Source: Pyrrhosoma nymphula (lineage: Eukaryota > Arthropoda > Insecta > Odonata > Coenagrionidae). From it: 64,000 nucleotides of DNA. The notes beneath the pieces were generated by a model. It worked only from the letters and a program-made list of their open reading frames with translations, had not been told where the DNA came from and did no database searches. The DNA lies in contig OY754333.1 of assembly GCA_963573305.1 (NCBI GenBank), forward strand, positions 18,721,013-18,785,012. The letters run 5' to 3'. A program made the position numbers and the translations under genes. Numbering within the stretch: position 1 is the first letter of the stretch; the number at the start of each line of letters is the position of its first letter. Positions 46,867 through 58,023 of this stretch are shown one piece after another.

Positions 46867-48248
46867 AATTTGACGAGTATTACTATATATAAGTTAGCCA
46901 GACAATCAAGGGCATAACAACAAGTTAGCAAATCGTGATCGTTTACAATGCCATATGTCAACTAAGTTCAGCCAATAGGAAGGTTCCTCGTGTTGCTTAA
47001 GTTAGCTAATGAGGAATGTGAGAGGTTTTCCTTTATAAATAGGCCGAATATATATAACGTTATTTGTTATTTTATCTCGCTCAAATTACCTTAGAAGTGA
47101 GTGTAGCGTTAGAAGAAAGAAAAAAGGTGGGAAACGCTACAAAATAAAAACGGGAGTTAATAGGCTATTAGGTAATTAACAAATAGGTAATGGTTTATTA
47201 GGCACTTATGCTAATTATCAAACGAAGTAATGAATATACCCACCGTTTGTTCTGGTGCAATAATTCTGCTCTTTGAAAAGCTGGAACGCCTAAAAAGGGA
47301 ATGTTCGGCGTCATTGAAGGGTTAGAAGAAAAGGAAAAAAGGACAGGAGAGTTGAAAAGGACGAAATGAAGAAAAGCGGCCACGCAGAAGAAATAAAGGG
47401 TTAGGTAAAAGGAAAGAAGGAAATAAAAGGAGGGTTAAAAACCCTTCCTAAGGCGGGCAAGAGGACTTGCAACGCGACCGGCAAAGCGATGAGGATAAGG
47501 ATGAGGAGGGGGATATTCTTCTCTCCCTTTAGGGGGCCAAAAGGGCAAAAGGAGGGCAAAGGGAGTAAGTATGTGGAAAGGGCAAGGTTTTTAGGACGAC
47601 TAACAAGATGGCGGCCGCGTTTGTGATGGATGACGGGGGGGGGGGATTTGGCCAGGAATTTCTCATCACGGACTTCAAAATGCCCGGCTCCAACCTTACC
47701 CTCCTCTCACACCACCAAGTTCCTTATCCTGCCCATCCGTTCCTGTTTTTTTTCCTGATCCCCTCAAGCTCCTGCTTCTTCCTCCCCCTCTCTCCCCCTT
47801 TGCTCTGCCTCTGGATCCCCTTCGTCACGTGATCGTTCCCCTCCTCATCCCTTCTACCCTCCGCCCCTGAAAACGTACTTAATCCAACCGTATACCGGCC
47901 CATCTTCTTATCCCTCATTCTTCCCTTAAACTCCCCCCAGCAAACCCTTACCTCATCTACGTCCCTGGATTCCCTGGCACCCTTCATTTCTTCCTCATCT
48001 ATTCCCCACCGTTCCCCTCTCTGGCTCCGGCAGACCTTCGCATCCCAGAAATTTTCTCCGTTGCCCTTCCTCTCGGCGTCATCCACCCTTGCGTTGAGAA
48101 TTCTGTATAACCCGAATCACCAAGTCGGTGCTTATTCTGTCTTCATTGGGATAGCTGAGTCCCCTGTGAAAGGTCGCCGCAAAGATCTAATTCCACGACG
48201 GGTCAGTGATGTTGTGACTCAAGGAGCTTGATGTAACTGGAACGCATG
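46867..48248. other. unassigned DNA with pyrimidine/purine skew
   Basis: 47340-47600 is A/G-rich. 47640-48080 is C/T-rich with a G10 run at about 47635-47644. The opposing frames here (74 and 120 codons) lack domains. Confidence 0.45.
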
Positions 48249-48503
48249 GATCATTGCCGTGGGGACACAATCACCTTTCAGAGCTGAGTGGAAAACACAC
48301 CAATATTTTTACCAAAAACTAAACCCTTCTGTGAATACAACGATCATTGTCGAAGGAAACAATCGCCTGTCAGGGATGCGGAAAATATTCCGATGCTTTA
48401 ATCAAAAACTTACCCTTTCCTTGAGCGCAATGATCATTGTCGAAAGGCATAACGTCCTGTCTGAAGTGAACGGAAAATACTCCAATATAAAAACCCCTTT
48501 CGG
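48249..48503 (+). repeat. ~90-bp tandem repeat, 2.8 copies, open in one frame
   Basis: GATCATTG(C/T)CG starts each unit at 48249, 48342 and 48432 (periods 93 and 90). In the frame 48259-48519 the units read as about 30-residue repeats ending in the shared TTIIVEG / AMIIVER. Periods divisible by three keep the frame open. No family is recognised. Coding status is undecided. Confidence 0.75.
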
Positions 48504-49849
48504 CCTTTGCGGACATTGAAATTGGCGTGTTTTTCTGAAATATGCTTTTCAGTTTTTATTTCAAAATACAAGAATTTGCAAATTTCGCCTCAAATGCAAG
48601 TAAGGAGTTTCATTAGGCCGTCTAATCACAAAATCACTCATTAGAAACTGATGGTTTACGCGAGACTCTTGCCGATCACTTGGGAGTCACTTCCTGCGTA
48701 ATGCGTTGAAATGCCACACAGGGTGCTCCCAGTTAGTAAAACGTTGACGATTAGTTCCTAATCAGTTCCAGGCGACTTGCCCTGCGGGTCTTTTGTTACT
48801 GTAGATTGTAATGTTTCCCAATTTTTCTGAATATTTTTGTTTGTTGTTAAGAATGCCGAATGAACATGTTTTTATTAAATATCCGTGGAAGGAATTGAAG
48901 AACGGCCCGCACTATACTTCGAAATCTACTCACACTATAGATCGAATGAAGAGTAAATAAAAACTACCTGAGGAGGAAATTCTAAGGAACTACAAAAGAG
49001 ATGCTCCAACACCTAATTTGAGCTGAACAAGTTAGAAAAAGTTTCAATTTTTTAACTCTTAATGAAAGTTGAGCCTCAAATTTTGCATAATAAAAATAAA
49101 TTCCTTGAAAATTAAGCTAAGCCTTTGAAATTTTAGACCTATTGGATGGTAAACCTAATTCCGAATGAATAAGATTAACGATTTCTTTTCTTTATTTCTG
49201 ATGAAATGAAAATATTCCACAAAGTAAAGCATAAAACGATCTGTTTGAAATGACCAATGGGATATCTCAAGTTTATAACATTTGGTAGTGTTTTTAGATA
49301 AACCAGTGAAGCAAGCTCAACATCTCCCTTTGCTTCATGTTATTCTGTCATTCTGAAGGGCAAAGCTGCCTGAGGTTACAATTCCTACCGGGAGTTGAGT
49401 CTTTTTTTATCTCCCTTAAGTTTTTAGTTGGCTTGACGGCACAATATTGATTGCACCTCTAATTGTTACAAAAGGAATGAGGGCTGTAGAGGATCTTCTT
49501 TTTCTTCCTCATTGCTATTGCCTTACTCGCACAACATGATATTCACCTTGAACTTTTTTGAATGGGTAAACCATGTATATTGTGCACTATTTGTAGCGAT
49601 TGCCTGTGTACTTACTCATCCACGATATTTGTAAACCAGTTTTTCTAATTTAAATTAAGCTTCTGCTATTTTACATTTACAATTTACATTTTAAAGGGAT
49701 ATATGAAAAATATAGCATGTTTTTATCCCACTGAATGCACAAAACACAGCCTGCTGACTCCTCGTCCCTCGTATAATTTTCGTATCTGGTGGTAATATAA
49801 ACTGCTTGCCTTCAATTAATTCCTAAATTTCATGGAGTTATTCACAAGA
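48504..49849. other. unassigned AT-rich DNA
   Basis: No gene or repeat recognised. Confidence 0.5.
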
Positions 49850-50535
49850 TAAAGTAATGAGATTCTCTAGGACAAAGAAAGCGAAGCTGGTGATAAGAGT
49901 AGGAAGTCACAAACTCGAGCAGGTAGAAAAATTTAATTACTTCGGTAGTACGCTAGAAGAAACAGGACATAGTATCAGATACATTAGGAGGAGAACAGCG
50001 CTAGCGAAGGAAGCGTTTAATAGTAGAAGGGAGTTGATGACGGGGACCTTAAGTAAGGATGTAAAAAAAGAGGCTGGTGAAGAGCTTGATATGGAGTGTG
50101 GCATTGTATGGGCAGAAACGTGGACCTTGAGAAAGGAAGACGAAAATAGGCTGAAGGCTTTCGAGATGTGGGTGTGGAGGAGGATGGAGAAGGTGTGTTG
50201 GATGGAAAGGAAGATTAATGAGAAAGTGCTTGACATGGTGGGTGAGGAGAGGATACTTATAGATGAGATTAGGGGAAGACAGGGCAGGTGGTTGGAAGGG
50301 TAATAAGGGGCGATGGTTTGCTGAAGGCCGTGATAGAGGGTAGGATGTTGGGTAAGCGGGGAAGGGGTAGGAAGAGAATCGGTTTGATGGACGGGATGAA
50401 GGAAGGTAGGACTAATGCGGAGTTGAAGAAAGAAATACTAGAGTTAGATAGAGCACGGCACGTGTAAGAGTTTGTTGGACATACTCTGACTTTCATCACA
50501 ACCTACCTCTAACCGGTAGATTACTGTAATGAATA
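49850..50535 (+). mobile_element. RTE-type non-LTR retrotransposon 3' part (copy B)
   Basis: The frame 49857-50303 reads RFSRTKKAKLVIRVGSHKLE, QVEKFNYFGSTLEETGHSI, ALAKEAFNSRRELMTGTL and AFEMWVWRRMEKVCWMERK. A frameshifted patch (EAGEELDMECGIVWAETW) stands where relatives have a hydrophobic SL(I/V)WSVxLYGAETW. After WLEG another frameshift leads to VIRGDGLLKAVIEGRMLGKR and GMKEGRTNAELKKEI. The 3' end GGTAGATTACTGTAATGAAT matches copy A. The 5' part, including the RT catalytic centre, is missing. Best preserved of the three copies. Confidence 0.85.
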
Positions 50536-50550
50536 AATTCACTTGGTGGA

Positions 50551-50612
50551 AACCGTTTATTGTTTATTTAAACAATAAACCGTTTTTAACCGAATTTAAA
50601 CCGTTTATTTAA
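50551..50612. repeat. AAACCGTT cluster with short palindrome
   Basis: AAACCGTT occurs four times in about 62 bases. GTTTATTGTTTA (50555-50566) and TAAACAATAAAC (50569-50580) form a 12-bp hairpin with a 2-base loop. It lies directly after the RTE copy B 3' end. Origin unknown. Confidence 0.7.
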
Positions 50613-53600
50613 ACCGTTGTTAACCTTCCTCCGTTTTCTTCCATAACTTTTGGCTCAAATTGAAAATGAAAAATATAATTTTTTCATTGCTATGAGAGCT
50701 TGATTTCCTTATTTGTCTGTAACTATGTTCCTACAGAGCATTGCTCCAGAGTAACACATTTGTTCATTCATTAATTTATGTTTTTACTAGGAAGCATCCG
50801 TTGAAGTGCCGAACTCGTCGGGCTGGACACCTTTGCTTCCACTTTTCTTGAGCATTGACAAGTAGCGCTGTTGCATATGAATACACTTAAGATAATCACT
50901 TTACCAGGTATATACATACTTAATTGTGCAGTGTTTTTCAGAAATAATCGACATAGAATAGCCATAGATGGCCCTGCCAGAAGCATTTATTATAATTCTA
51001 GCTCATTTTGGCATTTATTTAAGTTTTGAGTCGAGTCTAATGAGTTTACTACACCATCCGAAGCACCAATATTATTTTAAGCAACATGTATTTGGAGAAT
51101 ATTCGGAGGGAGAAAATTTTGTTTCACAGACCTTCATTGAAACTGCTCTACGATGTGGAAATAACGAGTATTTGGAAAGCATCGATAGGTTCAAATTATG
51201 ATCATTGGTGGAAGGTATTTTTATGGTGATAAATTATTTTCATGAAAATATCTCATCAGCACTAACGTGAATGATTCGGATTAAATTTACCGTTCGAAAC
51301 ACATGCATAACCATTTTATAAATGAATACAATTCGGTCGTGAAGTAGTCTGGGCACTTAAGTTTTTATATGTTTTTCTTTTCTTGAACCCAATCCAGGAA
51401 TTTATTGAGATCTTCATTATTTTTATTATATATTCTAATTGATTTGCCTTCTCATGATGATTTCTTGTGTTTATTTTTTGAGTTTCACTTGCATGCTTCC
51501 TTCTAAAGCTTGCACAATTAATTAAGAACAAGCTTGCGTTCTTTATATAATTCCTGGATACCCTCCCTGCTTACCTTAATCCCATTTCAAATGTCTATCC
51601 GTTTGTATCGACCTCTTGGCTAGCCTAAAGTAATTCATTCTATTGTAAATATTCATTATGCCTCACGACTTAAATTGCCCATTAGCTCCACAAGTTACTC
51701 CTCGACGTCTCCACTTTATGTCCCTCTTGTGCCACGTATGTTATCTACCCATAGATAAACTTGCTTTTGAAACTCCTCCCTCCGTTTAAATATATGGAAA
51801 TATATACAAACATATTCATCTCGCCATCCCCTTTCGAGCTAAGCAAGATAAAATACATTATCTCTCGGTGATAGGCCTGTCGTCCCAGCTCTCAGCATTT
51901 ATCCCCTAGTGGTTGGACGCGGGCAACGGTATTCTGACTCCCAAGGTAGTCCTTACAGAAGGGATATTTGTTCGAGTAGAATAAGGCAAACGGGATTATA
52001 TTATTACTTACTTTTCTTTTGTTTCTCTTGTGGCATATTGTCGAAAATGAGTCAAAACTTCCCGGTAGAGCACTGTAACCCCAAGCAGGGAAAGCTACAT
52101 CTAATGTGGGTACTGACAAGGCAGGTAAACTTGCGTACTCTATTCCAATTTAGTTTGGAATGTAAATAACCGCGGGCTTCCGAAGCAACGAGCGGAAGCT
52201 GTATGAAGTTGAGACAGGGCTATTCATTTTATCTGAGGTAAGTTTTCTGCCATATATCAACGGTCCTCTTTGACTTTATGTAGCTGAAAATTATTGAATC
52301 TAGACGGGCACATACCTACACCGTATTTCCTCCGCTGACTCAAGGGCAATGTGTAAATGTCGCGATGTTCGCGAGATCCCGCGTGGCTTTTTTTTTCTCC
52401 GCCGGTCACGAGATCGCGGTCGTGCAGTGAATTTTCATGTGAGGAACTTCGCGACAAAGTGTTTTAATCATCGTTGCTCCGTCGCCATTCATCCGCCTCA
52501 CCGCTACCCAGATGCTTTCATTCCTGGGAGGGGGCAGCACCAAGCGGTGGGCGAGTCGCCATGAGCCACGGGACGGTCCAAATCGCGAGAACGACGCGGA
52601 TGAGGGATGGGATATACCATCTCGGCCTGTGGAGGAAAAATAACAAGAGAAGAGGAAAATTGGGGTGGTGAAAGGAAAGAAGGAAAGGAAAATAAAAAGA
52701 AAAAAAAAATATATATATATATAAGAAGGGAGAAGGAAATAGGAGCCGAGGGAACCCCTCTTCTTTAGGATATTCGCCTTTGTGCACTACTCCACCTCTT
52801 CCTTCTTCTTTTTTTTGTATTTTTTTCTTTTTTTTATACTTTTGAGGTGCGGAGGAATCCGGTTTATTCAATCCCCTCCCAATGGAGCAATTCTATTTGT
52901 CCGTCGATATATATCAAAGGGTACGCGATGGAGGGAGGTGGAGAGGGAGTAAAAGACTGGTATAAGGCAAGGGAAGAGGGGGCGATATCTAGAGTTTTAG
53001 GGTGGAAGGTTGTGTGAGGCATGGGCGAAGTGCTGAGAGAATAAAGGGAGGGGATGGGACTGGGTGGCGGTCTCTGAAAGAATTGGTCGATCTGGTCCGA
53101 GGATTTATAGCCCCCTACCCCCTATTTTCTTTCTCGCTTCCTCTGCCCCTCTTGTTTCTTTTTCTCGCCTCCGGAAAACAAAAACGAAGCGATTTTGCAG
53201 TTCCGCGGATACGTACGGCGATGTGTTTCTTTTATTTTTTTTGGGGTCACGCCTCTTGCATTTTTCCTTTTTACATTCTCCCTCTCTCCGTGCATCCTGT
53301 CATCTCTGGTTCCTTTCTTTCGGCAAAACCGTCCAAACGGCCGTGCGGATTATGTCCCTGCAGCTTATCACAGCTCGTGAAGAGTTTAAATTGTCCGAAT
53401 GGTGCGTTTTCCTAGGCTGAGAGGTTTTTCTTAAGGAATGCGCCGAAGAAAATATCATCATCCTTCGTTCTTTCTTTCAATTCCTTCTTTTCTGGAGGAA
53501 TAACATCTTAAGCTGAGAAACGCTTCGTTCTCGTTTATATCTTAATGGATTTTTTCGTCAGCTATCTGTGAAACGTGGCTGGAAAAACATTGCCATTCTC

Positions 53601-55869
53601 TCGCAAAAGCAAACGGTTTCATTGATTGCTTAATACACTAAAGAGTAGAAAAACCCAAAAACATACGGGACAATAGCTCAGGAAATATTGGAGATATTAA
53701 AATGCGCAATCGGCCATATCCAATTGATTATTTGTACAGTTAATAGGCCATAATCGTTGGTGTTAGTAAATTAATTTTGAAGTAAGTCAATAATCTATCT
53801 TATATTTAGCAAAAAGGAATAACTTGATTGTAAATAGCTATACGACAGTAAGCATGGGGGCCTGTCGCAACTACTAAATCTCTCCATAAATTATCGAAAC
53901 TAATTATACCATATTAGTCAAAAGGAACCACCAGGAGTAATAGAAGTCTCCCCAGTTCTAACAACTAACTTTACGGCAGTAGGTAACAGGCTCGTTGGAA
54001 CTAATAAAACTCCCTGAGAATCGACACCTGTTTATATCCTCGCAGTGTTTCTCGGTTAACCCTAAGAATCATGTTAATGTTAAACGTATGCTATGATTCA
54101 GAGCGAATGACGTAGGGAGTGAAAAGAGGGGAATGAAGTAATGCGAATAGATGGGAAGAATTATATGACTAGTGAAGTCGCGGGCAACAGCTGGTTTAAA
54201 TATAAAAACAACCCCACAATCTATAAAATTTATTGATTGATCACCCGCACGCTTTCACATCATTTTAGTACATAATTTTTTCCAAAACAAAATATAAATT
54301 TCTTCCCCATTTGCGCGTCACGGCGCGGTGCCATCTATTCTCGCCTTTCTATGAATATATGAATTTTATTTTCAAGAAGAAGGAATTTCTTGATAATCTT
54401 TTTTTTTATTTTGGAATCAACTTGCTCTACTCCTTCCACTTTCGAAGTCCTTTCGAGAAATCATTATCGAGTTTTTGATGAACTTTCCTTTAAACTTCAT
54501 TGTTCTTGAGTGCTGAAGTTCCTGCAAGTCTCTCCAGTTCAATTATCTTGGTCGCTCCTTCACGAGGTATGTGCCTTAGCGCCACGAGGTTTCCTTATTA
54601 TCACGAGGAGTCGTCAATCCGAAGATTGTCTTGCAGTAACTCTCCACACCACTGACTTCTCTGCCAACCACTTCATTCCTACATAATTATTCCCTTTGAG
54701 GTCTAACAATAATCCTGATACATTCTATTTTTGATCTTAATCCGTGATTCCATCCATTCATTTCTCCATCCATAATTGTTTTCAATGCTTTCATGGCAAG
54801 GCTAATGCATCACAAAATGTTTTGGCGATGGAGATTTTAGTTCATCGCATATTTTTCGTTATACTTATTTTCTCCCCAAACGTATTTCTTCCGAAATCGA
54901 AATTGTCTGAAATTATAATTTCAAATACTGATTTTACCTGCTGTTGTTTTTTTTAACGATAATGGTTCCTTAGCTCCCTGGGGTTCAAGGATTTATAATT
55001 AAAAAAAACGTGTTTAAAATTGCTTAAGAAAAAAGTATGAATAAAACGACCTCTTAAGTGCTTTTTGTAGTCTTGTAGATATTTTCGTGCTTTTTCTTTA
55101 TTTTCACCAAATATTATCCATTCTCTGATCTCACTCCAACTGAAAGTGCAATACCTCAGCGCTTTCTCCAAAACTTCCGTTCTCTATTATAGCCGAATGC
55201 TGCATTAACTGGGACTCTTGCACGTATCTCCAAAACAGTTGACTCAGTTTCAGCATATGTTTTAGTCATTGTAGATATCGAATCATAGACTACGCCCTAA
55301 GAAACATTAAACACTATTTCAAGCATAATAAAATTACTGAGGTATATGTTCGATAGGCTGAATCTGCTAAATTCGATCTATTTCATTTCTTCGGTTCAGT
55401 TCTTTACTCTATCCATATTCATATTATATTTCCGTACTCTATCCGTATTCATATTTTATTACTTCCACGATATCTCTCGCCTGAATCTGTTGAATATTTT
55501 ATTTCGTTTTTTTATATTTTAAGACCCCAAAGACATTTAATATTTCTGAAAAATAAAGAATGTGAAACGCTGTTAATACCTCTAGTTTTCCAGGCCCTTT
55601 GTAGAAGTAGAATGAGGTATTGACTTTTTTTAACAAAACGTTAGTAGTGACAGTTATATTAATGTCATTAGTTTTTTCCCTTGTCCCCTGTATCATTTTA
55701 TATTGTATCTCAATAGCAGGCAATGTTAAACAATGTGAGCATTTTTTTAGAGTTTCCTCATCACAGGTTATTACTCGAAGGGACTTTAAACTTTCTCATT
55801 CACGTGAGAAAAAATAACCAATATTTGATGATGCAAGCAAATTCATGATTCTTGGATCTAATTATTGAG
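50613..55869. other. unassigned DNA, over 5 kb
   Basis: The purine-rich 52650-53050 and pyrimidine-rich 53100-53400 stretches create frames up to 137 codons with no domain. Two weakly similar words (ACGACAGTAAGCATGGG near 53843 and ACGGCAGTAGGTAACAGG near 53972) hint at an old repeat. No host gene is recognised. Confidence 0.4.
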
Positions 55870-56110
55870 TTTGAGTACTGGTTTTTCGTCTCGACTACTC
55901 GGGTTCGAACTCCGGCAGTGGTAGCGATTTTCAAAAAGTGCAATCCCGATCTCTACTTGGGTGACATCTGGAGAACAATTTATATACACGAATACTCCGT
56001 CCGTCACATAGGGCGTTATTAAACCGTGTTCCCTTGGCGTCTTTCTTTAAGAGCTTCTCTATCCATTCTTCCTTCCTTCCCCATCCTACCAACTCGCCTG
56101 TCATCAATGG
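55870..56110 (+). repeat. tRNA-derived SINE-like repeat
   Basis: A B box GGTTCGAACTCC (55902-55913) lies in a T-arm-like context (CTCGGGTTCGAACTCCGGCA). A body without coding capacity follows. The A box is weak. Different from the 34/46-kb SINE family by sequence. Confidence 0.5.
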
Positions 56111-57369
56111 CGTAAATGACCCTAATCGGTCTCCTCCCCTAATGATAGCTTACAAATGTTTTATTTAGGCAGATCTAGGCTCGAAAAATTACTAATCGTA
56201 TTTTATTTCTACTCAATGTTTTGGCCAATTTGAAAACCACCATTTTCATTCATTTTCAATTGAAATAAATTTTCTTGTTACAACAATTTCAATAAAACAA
56301 AACATCAAACCAAAATTCATTAATATGAAAATTGATGCAACAAGCTTTAATGTTATCAAGTTTTACAGAGGCTATTAGGCTTTATTTATAATATTCCTTC
56401 AGGCGTCACTTTGTGGAAAATTTCCATAGTGAAAATAAGATATAAGTACATTTATTTCCATTATTAGATTTTATGATATTGTGTTCAAGTTTTTATGCAT
56501 GCATCAAGTTTCACAGCTTCATCTCTCGAGGAAACACTGAATTACGAAAAAGTTGATTGAAGTTGGAATGTTATTTGATATTTGTAGCTACCAACTAGTT
56601 GAGAATCCTGCTGAAACAGGATAAACTATTGGCGAAATTGTCAAAAAGTATTGAAAAGAGTAAATAATTAAACAGAAAATAATGCGTTTTTTATTTTTAA
56701 TGAAAACAATGACTAAATGATGTAACTATGGTACTCAATCTATTTTATGTAAAAGTCAGAGATTTCTTTGAATACAACAATTATGGTGAAGCAGGCGGAG
56801 CAGTTATTAAGCAGTTTCCCGTGTGTGTATTTGAAAAATGTATACGCCCGCGCCTTGTGTCAGTTAGTGAAGAACGTGTATGGAAGCTCGCTTGCCATCT
56901 ATTGGTGCACATCTGAACCACTACGCCTAGCAACTGAATCATGAGTACGTACGCGTAGCCTTTTACATAGTAAAGAATGTATTTAGTATTGTTTTCGCTA
57001 ATGGTGTACATGCATACTTAATTCATTTGATGTTATGATGCTCCATTCGGTTTTCGTCGATATTTCCAGCTATTTTGTGTATTTAAAATGAAATCCTCCC
57101 ATTCGTCCCAGTACTGTTGCTCCTGTGTGCTAGTGGAGGAAAGAATGTGCGAAGTGACAGACGTCGAAACATCTGAAAGTAAAATACCATTGACACTCGA
57201 AGCGTTAGGTGTGTTTTGAGTTGCATAATTGAACAAACCATCGAGAAAATTTATGTTACGCAAATGAAAAATGTGGTTGAAAAACAGGACTTATGTTTTT
57301 GCTCTTAATTCCGCACCTATATAACTGAAGTTTGAAGTAGTGTGTGCCCTGGTGTAAGGAACACGCACG
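56111..57369. other. unassigned DNA
   Basis: AT-rich. A 76-codon minus-strand frame (57033-57263) has plausible composition (QYWDEWEDFILNTQNSWKYR) but no recognised family. It could be a fragment of an unidentified element. Confidence 0.4.
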
Positions 57370-57660
57370 AATGTCGACTTGTCGGGGCGGATTAGGGGTC
57401 TGACCACGGGGGAGGTGGAGGGGCTGGGGGACGAAGATGTGGGGCTCCGTCCTTGCGACGACGGAACGCCACGAATCGTGAGGAACGGCGTCGCGGCGCC
57501 TGCCGTCCCTTCGCGTCGGGGGCTTCATTGCACTGGAGCGGGATTATTGGGGTTTTGCCGCGACGACAAGGGGCATTTTCCTAAGGTTCCCACCGGACAC
57601 GCGTTGAGTCGCGACTCCGTGTCAAGTGTCGACTAATGCAACTGCTGACGCGCGACGAGA
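57370..57660. other. CpG-rich, GC-rich block
   Basis: This segment is markedly richer in G+C than its flanks and dense in CG dinucleotides (CGCGACGACAAGG, GGCGTCGCGGCGCC, GTTGAGTCGCGACTCC). Both strands have open frames with no domain. It could be a promoter-associated island, an exon, or transposon sequence. No TATA, initiator or splice evidence decides between them. Confidence 0.5.
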
Positions 57661-57897
57661 ACAAATTGAATGAACATCCCCGTTCAAACAATGCACCAGC
57701 CACCGTGACGGAGTGTGGCAGCGGGTGCCTCAAATACAGATACCAGGCTGTCGGTCAAAATTTTGCACTTAATCTTAGGAGTAATATCTAATTTGATACG
57801 TTTTTCGATTACATCAAAAATATTTTTTTTAATCCCGATATACTACGGTAAATACAATCTGAATTTTCAACCAATATTGTGGGGAAGCGAAATATCG

Positions 57898-58023
57898 CTG
57901 AGAAATAAAAAATGGGAAAATTTTACATTTCATTTAAAATAGTTTAAGTAAAATATATTATGTATTTATAATTTAGGCATATATTTTACTTGTCATATTT
58001 TCCCATTTTTTGTGATTTCTCAG
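57898..58023. repeat. AT-rich foldback
   Basis: CTGAGAAATAAAAAATGGGA (57898 onward) pairs imperfectly with TCCCATTTTTTGTGATTTCT plus CAG (to 58023). Inside it AGTAAAATATAT (57947-57958) pairs perfectly with ATATATTTTACT (57979-57990). The structure could be a small foldback element or RNA hairpin. Confidence 0.7.

Noticed and set aside
53002..53420. Three overlapping frames of 61 to 137 codons
   Set aside because: Pyrimidine-rich sequence open in all three frames; hydrophobic residues come from TTT/CTC runs and not from a membrane protein.
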